Shown here: in pieces, positions 37,126 through 45,861 of the stretch
Layout: every line of letters starts with the position of its first letter
Position numbering within the stretch: the first letter of the stretch is position 1
Assembly (NCBI GenBank): GCA_051201605.1
Contig: CP179201.1
Span: 2,232,001-2,296,000, forward strand
DNA: 64,000 bases
Source: CABZJG01 sp902512685
Lineage (GTDB): Bacteria > Pseudomonadota > Alphaproteobacteria > Rhodobacterales > Rhodobacteraceae
Direction of reading: 5' to 3'
The notes under the pieces: generated by a model
The model's input: only the letters and a program-made list of their open reading frames with translations
What the model was told of the DNA's origin: nothing
Databases searched by the model: none
Program-made: the position numbers and the translations under genes

Positions 37126-37965
37126 TTATAGCTCACCGCGCAAATGCCACAATTCCGGAAAGAGTTCCACATCAAGCATTTTGCGCAAATATGATACGCC
37201 CGATGTGCCCCCCGTGCCCCGTTTAAAACCAATCACACGTTCCACGGTGGTGACGTGATTGAAGCGCCAGCGGCGAAAATAATCTTCCAGATCTACAAGC
37301 TTTTCTCCAAGCTCATATAGTATCCAATACTCATCAATATTGGTATAAACCTGATGCCATTTTCGTTGAATAGCCGCATCTGCCAGATGCGGTTTGCGCA
37401 ACTGAGGCTTTGGCATTTCATCTGTATGACCATCTAGGCTAATACATAAAAACCGAATAACGTCATCATAAAGGCTTGGGCGGTTAAGCTCTTCTGACAG
37501 CAATCTATGCACTTCAGGGGTTTTTTCATGCAGGGACAGAAACTTTTGATTTCGGTTTCCCAACATATATTCGATCAACCTATATTGATGGGATTGAAAC
37601 CCTGATGAGGGCCCCAAATGCGCCCGAAACAAAGTATAATCGGCCGGTGTCATCGTTCGAAGAACATCCCAAGCACTGTTTAGCTGTTCAAAAATTCGTG
37701 ACACGCGCGCTAGCATTTTAAACATATTGGAGGTATCGCCCGCGTTGAGGGCATCGCGTGTAGACGCCATTTCATGGATCGCCAGTTTCATCCATAACTC
37801 GCTGGTTTGGTGCTGAATGATGAACAACAACTCGTCATGTGCAATACTACGTACATCTTGTTGTTTCAAAATCACGTCAAGATTAAGATACTCTGTGTAT
37901 GTGAGCGCACTTGAATCGCCTTGCGTTTCGCCCTCTGGCAATTGCTTTTCTGGTGCATCACTCAT
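37126..37965 (-). CDS. kynA: Tryptophan 2,3-dioxygenase
   Basis: A 279-aa heme dioxygenase that opens the indole ring of tryptophan to N-formylkynurenine, the first step of the kynurenine pathway. The substrate-binding segment ELLFIIQHQTSELWMKL, the GSS-type loop (HLGPSSGFQSHQYR), and the heme-ligand His in WRFNHVTTVERVIGFKRGTGGT are intact. The start at 37965 gives the usual length; an ATG at 38073 would add 36 residues of doubtful character. It lies just outside the putative island, near tRNA-Ser; the formamidase-like gene inside could catalyse the next step. Confidence 0.93.
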   Translation of the reverse strand: MSDAPEKQLPEGETQGDSSALTYTEYLNLDVILKQQDVRSIAHDELLFIIQHQTSELWMKLAIHEMASTRDALNAGDTSNMFKMLARVSRIFEQLNSAWDVLRTMTPADYTLFRAHLGPSSGFQSHQYRLIEYMLGNRNQKFLSLHEKTPEVHRLLSEELNRPSLYDDVIRFLCISLDGHTDEMPKPQLRKPHLADAAIQRKWHQVYTNIDEYWILYELGEKLVDLEDYFRRWRFNHVTTVERVIGFKRGTGGTSGVSYLRKMLDVELFPELWHLRGEL

Positions 37966-38387
37966 TATTACTCTTTCTGCAATTTCTTGACTGGCCAAGC
38001 CGCAAAGCGCCTCTCTCAAACTGGGCAAAATATCTTTATCAATACTCAAAATAGAACCCTCAGTGAGCCCCAACCTTTACATTGACTGAAAATATCGCCC
38101 GACCTTGCCCCTACGATACCTGCATATACATATTCTTCAAGCATTAAATATTTATACATAAATTAATGTATTTTGTCAGGCTTTGATATCTATAAGACAC
38201 CATTCAATTTTTGATGCTGCCTAACCCACATCAAAGCGCCCTTTACACACCCTTTAATAACCCCGCAGGCATAAAAAAATCAGATCCAATAACAGATGCG
38301 CGCCGCCTGATAAAAAGCAAACAACCACGGAAAATGGTAAGAATTATCCGCTTGTGAGTGCAGAAAATAATGTCTAATGAACCCCAA
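37966..38387. other. Intergenic region between kynA and tRNA-Ser
   Basis: About 420 bp, AT-rich, containing the kynA promoter side and the upstream region of the tRNA. An in-frame extension of kynA (MGLTEGSIL...) covers the first 108 bp but has no convincing ribosome site. I see no other gene or repeat. Confidence 0.5.
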
Positions 38388-38477
38388 GGAGAGGTGCCGG
38401 AGTGGTCGAACGGGGCGGTCTCGAAAACCGTTGAGCCTTCATGGGTTCCCAGGGTTCAAATCCCTGTCTCTCCGCCA
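38388..38477 (+). tRNA. tRNA-Ser(CGA)
   Basis: Ninety nucleotides with a long variable arm as expected for Ser. The acceptor GGAGAGG pairs with the 3' strand near 38467-38473 (with a G-T wobble pair), the anticodon loop is CTCGAAA (anticodon CGA) between GCGGT and ACCGT, the T-arm is CAGGGTTCAAATCCCTG, and CCA is encoded at 38475-38477. It is the likely integration site of the island to its right. Confidence 0.95.
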
Positions 38478-38577
38478 CTTAACCCAAGACCAGCAGGGCC
38501 GACCCCCAGTTAAGCATCAGATAATACTCAGCTTTTTAACATGGCGCTCATCGTGCCGCATCTGAGTACTGACCAAA

Positions 38578-39441
38578 ATGCAGACCAAATTACTGACCAA
38601 TCGAATCCCTTACACCTTTGTTCGAGGCGGCTACTATTATTTCTCCCGCCGTGTTCCTACTGATTTACAACGCCATTATAGCTACCCTCGTGTCGTCCAA
38701 GGGCTGCAAACTTCTTCTCCGCAAAAGGCTAGGGTTCAGGATAATATCGAAGCAGCTAAGCTTGATGCCTACTGGAGCCAAATGCGATTGGCGAAGTCTG
38801 ATGTCATTGGCTTGTCGCCGCTTAAGGAATCGCCCATCACTGAGAGTTTGGCAGCGGCCCTTTCGTCTAAGGCTGCCGCTGATAATCTCAACGAAGGCCC
38901 CACCTTGCTTGATGCTTTGCAAGTGTATTTGGATCAAAAGGGCAAAGGTAGGCCTAAGACATTCCGTTTAGCTGCTGAACGAGCCTGTAATTATGTGATA
39001 GGTGTCAGCGGAAATAAGTCATTATTATCATATACTCGCAGCGATGCTCTAATGTTCAGGGACTGGCTGGTTGACCGTGGTCTAACTGGCTCCAGCGTGA
39101 CCCGTAATTTTTCCTACGTGAAGGCTGTTATTAACTTTGCATCATCTGAATTTGCTTTGGATGTCCGTAATCCCTTCATTGGGGTGTATCACGATAGAAA
39201 AGCTGGGGTGTTAACCCGTAGGCCAATTCCAAATGCTGATATTCTGAAGGTTCAGACAGAATGTAGGGCAGTAGATGATGATATGCGTTGGCTGATAGCC
39301 CTGATTTCTGATACGGATATGCGTTTGGCTGAAGGGGCAGGACTGTTAAAGTCGGACATCCATTTAGATGCAGATATTCCCTTTGTGCATATTCAGAAGC
39401 ACCCATGGCGGAACTTAAAGACTGCCAGTTGTCAATTCTGA
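38578..39441 (+). pseudogene. Tyrosine recombinase (integrase), truncated
   Basis: A 287-aa frame that starts VRGGYYYFSRRVPTDL, typical of the DUF6538-headed phage-type integrases, followed by a SAM-like core-binding domain (about 110-195). The catalytic domain starts normally with the first Arg in DTDMRLAEGAGL and HPWRNLKT, but then diverges (ASCQF) and stops. The HxxR, H/W and Tyr residues are missing, so it is not active. About 100 bp after the tRNA, in the same direction, is the usual position for a tRNA-Ser integrase. The 131 bp that follow (39442-39572) contain no recognisable remainder. Confidence 0.85.
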
Positions 39442-39572
39442 TTGAATTACTAAGAATAGGATGGTGGCGTAGTATTCAGTTTTTAAATCTGCAGAAAATT
39501 ATTAAGATGCGTTCTGCTGCCTATTCTGATTTTCAACGCTGCAGAGCGTTGCAAGAATGGGTGCAAAGCAAG

Positions 39573-40424
39573 CTATATCATTGAGGTAACAATCTGAAAC
39601 AAGCGGCGCTGCGGATCTGCCAGATCAGTCACGATATCAAAATGATTTCTGTCTTCAATCTCTGATCGGCCGACAGATAAACCTGCCTTTTCCAGCTTGT
39701 TAAAAAACTCTCGGCTCTGGCGTTTGAATTCATCTGTTTCGTTTCCGCCCCAGCTGATGTGCAGTTTTGGCCCTGGTATGAAGTATTGATTTTGAGGAGA
39801 ATTTCTTTGTGCTGCGTCCGCATCAAGGCGTAACCATTCGTTTGGCTTGCAGTGCCTGACCGGTTCAAGATCATAAAGTCCACTGAGCAGTAACCCACCC
39901 TTCAGGATATTGGGCGGCAGACCATGATTAGCCATCCAATTATAAGCCAGAGCCATGGCTGACAAATGGGCCCCTGCAGACGAGCCGCAGATAAACAAAC
40001 GGTCCGGATTACCTCCGTAGAGCTGGATATTGTTAAATATCCAAGAGATGGCGCGGATGATTTCCTCAACAATTTGATCAAGGTTGGCCTCTGGGGCAAG
40101 CGTATAGCCAACAACCGCAGTACTAATCCCCTGCTGAGTTAAAGTTTTAGCCATGAAAGCGCTATCTGAGCGCCCCAACAATCGCCAGTATCCACCATGC
40201 ACGAATATAAAAACCGGCGCGTTTGGCCCAGATGGAAAATAATCAATGCGTTCTGACGGAGACGGACCATAACAAAGATCTCGAACAACCTTACAATCCG
40301 CGTAGCTTTGTGCACTTAGTGCGCGGTATCGCCCTATCTCAAAATCAAAATCTTTAACGGACGCACGGGCATTATACTGAAGTTCTAGCTCGTCTTGGGT
40401 TAGGAGCTTCCACGTTTTTCCCAT
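39573..40424 (-). CDS. Kynurenine-formamidase-like alpha/beta hydrolase
   Basis: A 283-aa hydrolase with the HGGYW oxyanion motif (76-80), nucleophile Ser149 in GSSAGAHLS, and a catalytic His261 in RNHFDI. HGGxW with this layout is the hallmark of the eukaryote-type arylformamidase/KFA family, which hydrolyses N-formylkynurenine, though the same fold serves other amidases and esterases. Its start is 2 bp after the livF stop, so it is the last gene of the importer operon. Together with kynA outside the island and 3-hydroxyanthranilate dioxygenase upstream, this points to tryptophan-derived substrates. Confidence 0.75.
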   Translation of the reverse strand: MGKTWKLLTQDELELQYNARASVKDFDFEIGRYRALSAQSYADCKVVRDLCYGPSPSERIDYFPSGPNAPVFIFVHGGYWRLLGRSDSAFMAKTLTQQGISTAVVGYTLAPEANLDQIVEEIIRAISWIFNNIQLYGGNPDRLFICGSSAGAHLSAMALAYNWMANHGLPPNILKGGLLLSGLYDLEPVRHCKPNEWLRLDADAAQRNSPQNQYFIPGPKLHISWGGNETDEFKRQSREFFNKLEKAGLSVGRSEIEDRNHFDIVTDLADPQRRLFQIVTSMI

Positions 40425-40426
40425 CT

Positions 40427-41125
40427 TTAGACACCCAGATAGGTTTTAGCGAAATCTGGCACCCCATGCATGGCTTCCATATCACCCTGCCAAACGACCT
40501 GTCCTTTGATCAACACATATGCATGATCCGCGACGCGGGCAACTTCTTCGAGATTTTTGTCGATAACTAAAATTGTTTGACCTTGAGACTTCAACAGCTC
40601 CAAAGTATTCCAGATCTCCTGCCGGATCAAAGGGGCCAATCCTTCGGTCGCTTCGTCTAAAATCAGCAGGCGCGGATTGGTCATAAGCGCCCGCCCTATT
40701 GCCAGCATCTGTTGCTCTCCGCCAGAAAGGGAGTCACCCAACTGGGCAGCACGTTCACGCAACTGAGGGAAATGATCAAACACCCAATCAAGAGTCCAGA
40801 AGCCCTTTCCCGAGCGATCGCCAGCCGTAGAGACAAGGTTTTCGCGGACGCTCAAGGTTGAAAAAACCTGTCGTCCTTCGGGCACCAGTGCGATCCCAGC
40901 CTGACCAATCTGATAGGGTTTTAAAGTCGTGATATCTTGCCCCTCAAGCTTTATGGAACCGGCAGAAGCAGGTGTTAATCCTGTGATGGCTCGAACAGTA
41001 GTGGTCTTGCCCATGCCATTACGGCCCATCATTGCGACAAGCTGCCCCTCACTGAGGTTCAGATCAACTCCAAACAATACTTTTGAGCTGCCATAGCCAG
41101 CTTCAACGCCTTTGAGGGTCAGCAT
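40427..41125 (-). CDS. livF: Branched-chain-type ABC transporter ATPase LivF
   Basis: A 232-aa ABC ATPase of the LivF type: Walker A GRNGMGKTT, signature LSGGEQQ, Walker B LLILDEATEGLAPL. It starts within the 3' end of livG (7-nt overlap). It energises import together with LivG. The call reflects the family; the substrate may be an aromatic compound and not a branched-chain amino acid. Confidence 0.9.
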   Translation of the reverse strand: MLTLKGVEAGYGSSKVLFGVDLNLSEGQLVAMMGRNGMGKTTTVRAITGLTPASAGSIKLEGQDITTLKPYQIGQAGIALVPEGRQVFSTLSVRENLVSTAGDRSGKGFWTLDWVFDHFPQLRERAAQLGDSLSGGEQQMLAIGRALMTNPRLLILDEATEGLAPLIRQEIWNTLELLKSQGQTILVIDKNLEEVARVADHAYVLIKGQVVWQGDMEAMHGVPDFAKTYLGV

Positions 41126-41880
41126 TCTTTTGCCTCAGTGTGCAGGTTATGCCCACCAAGGTAGGCCTTCTGCACATCCTGGTTGTTACGAATATTTTCA
41201 GGTGTGTCTGATGCAACCATTTGGCCATAGACAAGTACAGACACCTTGTCGGCCAACCCAAAGACAACATCCATATCATGCTCCACTAAGAGCATTGTGA
41301 CCGACGCGCGCAAATCATCCAGCAACGTCATAAGGTGTCGGCTTTCTTCTGCACCCATTCCTGCCATTGGTTCATCCAATAGCAAAAGCTTTGGCTTGGC
41401 AGCTAATGCCATGGCAATTTCAACCTGACGTTTTTGGCCGTGAGCTAGGCTACCAGTTACTGCATCGGCTTGATCAACCAATCCAACGCGGGTCAAAATT
41501 TCTCGGGCCTCGTCGCGTTCCAAACGATCGGCAGCGGCTATTCTAAATATGCTGCGCGCCTGCCCCTGCATGGATTGCAGCACAAGGCAAACATTATCCA
41601 GCACGGTTAGTTCAGGAAATACGGACGTGATTTGAAAGCTGCGCACAAGCCCAATGTGCGGTCGCTTGTGGGCCGGGATGCTTAAAAGGTCCTGGCCGTC
41701 AAAGGTGATTGCGCCACTGCTAGGCTGCATATAACCCGATAGCTGCGAAATTAGGGTGGTTTTGCCAGCCCCGTTCGGCCCGATCAGCGCATGAATTGTG
41801 CCGCGGTCGACCGACAGGGACACATCGTCAGTGGCCTTGAGTGCTCCAAAATTCTTACAAAGATTGCGGATATGAAGCAT
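41119..41880 (-). CDS. livG: Branched-chain-type ABC transporter ATPase LivG
   Basis: A 253-aa ATPase with Walker A GPNGAGKTT, the LivG-type signature LAHGQKRQVE, and Walker B LLLDEPMAGMGAEE. Its length includes the extra C-terminal segment of LivG. It lies 3 bp after livM and overlaps livF. Confidence 0.9.
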   Translation of the reverse strand: MLHIRNLCKNFGALKATDDVSLSVDRGTIHALIGPNGAGKTTLISQLSGYMQPSSGAITFDGQDLLSIPAHKRPHIGLVRSFQITSVFPELTVLDNVCLVLQSMQGQARSIFRIAAADRLERDEAREILTRVGLVDQADAVTGSLAHGQKRQVEIAMALAAKPKLLLLDEPMAGMGAEESRHLMTLLDDLRASVTMLLVEHDMDVVFGLADKVSVLVYGQMVASDTPENIRNNQDVQKAYLGGHNLHTEAKEC

Positions 41881-41883
41881 GCT

Positions 41884-42882
41884 TTACCTCATACGCCCAA
41901 AAATCAGACCATAGAGCCCAAACTTAGCATAGAGAACTATCAGGATCAGGATTGGCCCAAAGACAAAACGCCAGTGTTCGCTGAGCAGATCAAATCCAAG
42001 AGAATGCAAAATCAGAGGCAGAAACTCTTCCAGCAACAAAAACAGGAATGTGCCCAGCACCGGGCCTATCAACGTCCCCATTCCGCCCAAAATGACCACG
42101 ATCATCAAATCACCAGATCGCGTCCAATGGGTTATGTCTGGACTGACAAACTCAGTATGATTGGCGGATAAAGCGCCAGCCAACCCCGCACCTACGCCAG
42201 CGATAACAAATATCTGCAACTTAGACCAATAGTCACTGATGCCGATCGAGGACAATCGATCCTCATTCTGGCGGATTGCGGCCAAGGTTCGCCCGAACTT
42301 TGAACGCACCAGTCGGGTACAAAACCAGAAAAATAAAATGAACCAAGCCAAGCAAAAGTAATAGAACTCTATCCGGTCATTCAGATTAAGCCCTGGTAGC
42401 GTGTTGCGCCCGTCGAACATCATCATCCCATCATCGCCGCCATATTTCTCGAGCGATACGAACAGGAAAAATAGCATCTGCCCAAAGCTTAATGTGATCA
42501 TGATGAAGTAAACACCTTTGGTACGAAGCGAAAGCGACCCAATAATAAGTGCAACAAGTGCCGATAGAACAATAGCAAGAGGAATGGCAATCAAGCCTGA
42601 AAGAGTCCCTGAAAACCCTATCAAAGTGGTCTCTTCATAAGCATGAAAAGACAGAATACCGACCGTATAGGCACCCACGCCCAAGAAAGCAGCATGTCCA
42701 AAGGAGACAAGGCCTGTATAGCCAATCAGCAAATCAAGGCTTACTGCCGCTATTGCGAAAATCACCAGTCGAGTAGCCGTTGAAATAAGATAAGAGGAGC
42801 CCATCGCTTGAAACAGCCAAGGCAATAAGATCAGAGCGATACAGCTACCGATCAAAAAGCGTGAATAATGCGTGTAATTCAT
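41884..42882 (-). CDS. livM: Branched-chain-type ABC permease LivM
   Basis: A 332-aa permease with about nine helices and the LivM segments YTGLVSFGHAAFLGVGAY and EDRLSSIGI. It forms the channel with LivH. The intergenic distance to livH is 1 bp. Confidence 0.9.
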   Translation of the reverse strand: MNYTHYSRFLIGSCIALILLPWLFQAMGSSYLISTATRLVIFAIAAVSLDLLIGYTGLVSFGHAAFLGVGAYTVGILSFHAYEETTLIGFSGTLSGLIAIPLAIVLSALVALIIGSLSLRTKGVYFIMITLSFGQMLFFLFVSLEKYGGDDGMMMFDGRNTLPGLNLNDRIEFYYFCLAWFILFFWFCTRLVRSKFGRTLAAIRQNEDRLSSIGISDYWSKLQIFVIAGVGAGLAGALSANHTEFVSPDITHWTRSGDLMIVVILGGMGTLIGPVLGTFLFLLLEEFLPLILHSLGFDLLSEHWRFVFGPILILIVLYAKFGLYGLIFGRMR

Positions 42883-42883
42883 C

Positions 42884-43807
42884 TCAACTGCCCCGAGCCA
42901 CAGGAAAAAGCCCTGTTGGCCTCACCACCAAAACAACGATCATCAAAAGATAGATCAACATCGACGACAGCCCGGCCGAAATACCGCTGGCGGCAGCCGG
43001 ATTTAAGAATTTAACCAAAATATCCGGCACAAATGCGCGGCCCATTGTGTCCACAACACCAATTGTAATCGCCCCCAGCAGCGCTCCCCTGATGGATCCA
43101 ATACCACCGATGACAATGCACACAAAACATAAGATCAAAAGATTTTCGCCCATGCCAACCTCAACTGATGTGAGCGGTCCAGCAAGAGCCCCCGCAAAAC
43201 CTGCAAACATGGCACCAGCGACAAAAATCATGGTGTTCAAACGGGTGATATTGACGCCAAGTTGCTCAACTGTTTCACGGTTTGTGGTCCCTGCCCGAAT
43301 TTGCATTCCCAAACGGGTTTTCGCAATAATGATCCATAAAATGAGGGCAACCGCCAACCCTGCCCCGATGATCGTAATTCGGTAAAGCGGGTAGGAAACA
43401 ACACCAAACAGCGAAATTGAGCCCGATAACAAGGGAGGAACATCTAAGAATAAGGGCGTGCGGCCAAATAATATGGTCGTGCCTTCGTTAATAAACAAAA
43501 TCAGAGCAAAAGTTGCCAGCACTTGATCCAGATGATCGCGAGTATAAAGGCGACTGATTATGACGACTTCAATCACCCAAGCGGATAGGGCAACGACGGG
43601 CAGGCTTAGGATTAAAGCCAAGAGGAATGAACCCGTCATACCGCTGATCAACGCCATCGCATAGGCCCCGATCATAAACAAAGAGCCATGGGCCAGGTTG
43701 ATAACATTCATGAACCCAAAAACCAATGTCAGCCCGGCGGACACCAGAAACAAGAACATTCCCAACTGGATGCCATTTAGCAATTGTTCGAGATAAAGCT
43801 GCGTCAT
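42884..43807 (-). CDS. livH: Branched-chain-type ABC permease LivH
   Basis: A 307-aa permease with about eight helices. The LivH segments LVFGFMNVINLAHGSLFMIGAY and GIGSIRGALLGA are clear. It is separated from livK by an 86-bp gap holding a strong hairpin. Confidence 0.9.
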   Translation of the reverse strand: MTQLYLEQLLNGIQLGMFLFLVSAGLTLVFGFMNVINLAHGSLFMIGAYAMALISGMTGSFLLALILSLPVVALSAWVIEVVIISRLYTRDHLDQVLATFALILFINEGTTILFGRTPLFLDVPPLLSGSISLFGVVSYPLYRITIIGAGLAVALILWIIIAKTRLGMQIRAGTTNRETVEQLGVNITRLNTMIFVAGAMFAGFAGALAGPLTSVEVGMGENLLILCFVCIVIGGIGSIRGALLGAITIGVVDTMGRAFVPDILVKFLNPAAASGISAGLSSMLIYLLMIVVLVVRPTGLFPVARGS

Positions 43808-43839
43808 TAAGTTTTTGTTATTCTTGTATTTTTCATGGA

Positions 43840-43867
43840 ATCGGCACCCCTATCAAAGGGTGCCGAT
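43840..43867 (-). promoter_or_regulatory. Hairpin between livK and livH
   Basis: ATCGGCACCC (43840-43849) pairs perfectly with GGGTGCCGAT (43858-43867) around an 8-nt loop. There is no immediate T-run on the minus strand, so it looks like a transcript-stabilising or partial-termination hairpin that lets the binding protein be made in excess over the permease. That role is inferred from position. Confidence 0.7.
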
Positions 43868-43893
43868 CAAGAGTTCAACGGATATTCTAACAA

Positions 43894-45066
43894 TTACATA
43901 GAGCACTCATCCGCATAGGCATCGCCATGGTTTTCAACAATCGTACCGGTGATTTGGTTCACAAATTGTCCATCACGCTCAACAACAACTCGGCCGTACC
44001 AATTTTGAATTGGGTGGTTGTTCTTGTTGAACTTAAATGGCCCGCGTACCGAGTCAAAGTCAGCGGCTTTCATCGCCGCCCGAAAGCCGTCCATGTCCGC
44101 TGTAACTTTACCACCTGTTGCAGCCAAAGCGCTGGCAATCAACTTGGCTGTATCGTAGCCTTGGCTTGCATAAACGGTTGGGGAACGACCATATTCCGCT
44201 TCAAACCCTGCGATAAACGCTGTGTTGGCCGCATTTTCTAGATCATGGTTCCAATGCGAAGAGTTCGGTATGCCAACCATTGAGGCTCCAACAGCCCGCA
44301 AGATGTTGATATCTGCAGACGGCGCGGCCACAACCAAAGGCACTTCATCATTCATACCGGCCTGATCGTATTGTTTGGCGAAGTTAATGCCCATGCCACC
44401 AGGTAAGAAGTGAAACAGCATTGCGGGTTTAGCCGCCCGGATTTTGGCGATCTCGGCGGCATAGTCGGTCTGGCCCAACTGAGTGTAGACCTCAGCTACG
44501 ATTTCACCTTTGAAATAGCGCTTAAAACCAGCAAGAGCATCTTTTCCGGCCTGATAATTAGGGGCAAGGATATAGGCGTTTTCATAGTCCATAGAATTCG
44601 CATACAAGCCCGCGCTTTCGTGCAGTGAGTCATTTTGCCATGCAACAGCAAAGTAATTTTCATGACACTTCTTGCCGGCAAACTGCGACGGGGCAGAGTT
44701 TGGTGTAACATAGAACCGGCCCGCACGCAGGGTCAGAGGCGCCACAACTGGTGAGATGTTGGAAAATATGATACCTGTCATAATCTCGACACCGTCGCGC
44801 TCTAGGAAGCGCTCGGCAATCGCTCGGCCATTTTCAGGCTTTCGACCATCGTCTTCGATCAATACATCAACATCAGTGCCGCCTAATGTGCCACCTTCTT
44901 CCTGGATGGCCAGCAAAAAGCCATCCCGAACATCTTGCCCCAAATAACCTGCAGAACCTGAGAGCGTTGTAATCATACCGATCTTGAGATCATCGGCAAG
45001 CGCTGCAGCACCCCCAATTACCGACAACACAACTCCTATAATCAAACTAAACTTTTTCTGTTTCAT
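43894..45066 (-). CDS. livK: LivK-type periplasmic binding protein
   Basis: A 390-aa solute-binding protein with a signal peptide (MKQKKFSLIIGVVLSVIGG, cleavage about AALA-D) and the type I fold: LKIGMITTLSGSAGYLGQD, DDGRKPENGRAIAERF, and YASQGYDTAKLI. It is the first gene of the importer operon in transcription order. Family members bind branched-chain amino acids, amides or aromatic acids; the ligand cannot be read from the sequence. Confidence 0.9.
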   Translation of the reverse strand: MKQKKFSLIIGVVLSVIGGAAALADDLKIGMITTLSGSAGYLGQDVRDGFLLAIQEEGGTLGGTDVDVLIEDDGRKPENGRAIAERFLERDGVEIMTGIIFSNISPVVAPLTLRAGRFYVTPNSAPSQFAGKKCHENYFAVAWQNDSLHESAGLYANSMDYENAYILAPNYQAGKDALAGFKRYFKGEIVAEVYTQLGQTDYAAEIAKIRAAKPAMLFHFLPGGMGINFAKQYDQAGMNDEVPLVVAAPSADINILRAVGASMVGIPNSSHWNHDLENAANTAFIAGFEAEYGRSPTVYASQGYDTAKLIASALAATGGKVTADMDGFRAAMKAADFDSVRGPFKFNKNNHPIQNWYGRVVVERDGQFVNQITGTIVENHGDAYADECSM

Positions 45067-45210
45067 CCAAACCTCCCGATTCTGTTTCGCGAAACCTTTT
45101 TAGGTTTCTGTTCTTTGTTATAAACTGACCTTATGGTCAATTTTGATCTTCGACAATAGCTTTGCTGCATGCCACCTGTTTATTGTTCATAGTGTAATGG
45201 CATCCAATCC

Positions 45211-45753
45211 CTAGAGTGTAACCCACCCTTCGGGCGGCTCTTTTCCTGGATGAACAGCTTTACAGTTTGGACAGGTGCGTGCTTCGTCAGAAGCGTAAAA
45301 TGTTTGATAAATTGGCGGCAAATCTTCGACAATAGATTTAAGCTGCGTCTCAGCCCGGTGCACAAGTGATTTGCATTCGAAACAATACCATTCAATTGCG
45401 TCCAATTGGCCTTTCTGACGTTTGGGTTCGATCACTAGCCCGACTGATCCTTCCTGTGGGCGCTGTGGGGAGTGGCGCACATGAGGTGGCAGAAGAAAAA
45501 CCTCACCCTCGCGGACCGGAACGTCGTAGAATTCTTCGCCATCATACAGCTTTAAGACCATATCACCTTCGAGTTGATAGAAAAACTCTTCTACTGGATC
45601 GTCATGATAATCGGTGCGCTTGTTGGGGCCACCGACGACGGTAACCATCATATCAGCATCTTCAAAAACCATCTTGTTGCCGACAGGTGGCTTTAAAAGA
45701 TGGCGATTTTCATTGATCCAATGTTGGAAATTGAAGGCGCGAAGTTTCGACAT
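45211..45753 (-). CDS. nbaC: 3-hydroxyanthranilate 3,4-dioxygenase
   Basis: A 180-aa cupin that opens the ring of 3-hydroxyanthranilate to 2-amino-3-carboxymuconate semialdehyde. All residues known from the Ralstonia metallidurans enzyme are present with an offset of one: iron ligands His50, Glu56 and His94; substrate residues Arg46, Arg98, Glu109. The bacterial rubredoxin-like site is complete (Cys124, Cys127, Cys161, Cys164). This makes the function unusually secure. It lies between the DapA-like gene and livK, on the same strand, about 145 bp from livK. No ACMS decarboxylase is nearby, and the product cyclises spontaneously to quinolinate if not used. Confidence 0.93.
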   Translation of the reverse strand: MSKLRAFNFQHWINENRHLLKPPVGNKMVFEDADMMVTVVGGPNKRTDYHDDPVEEFFYQLEGDMVLKLYDGEEFYDVPVREGEVFLLPPHVRHSPQRPQEGSVGLVIEPKRQKGQLDAIEWYCFECKSLVHRAETQLKSIVEDLPPIYQTFYASDEARTCPNCKAVHPGKEPPEGWVTL

Positions 45754-45861
45754 TTTTGCACTCCCTGTTTGGAAAAGACTATCGTGTTTATTTATAACCT
45801 CAAAGAAATTATCTGCATGTAGATATCCTATTTGAGTATATCACAAAGAGCTTAGTCTCGG

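Noticed and set aside
38074..38340. Possible riboswitch or attenuator upstream of kynA
   Set aside because: AT-rich sequence without a stable or known structure by eye.
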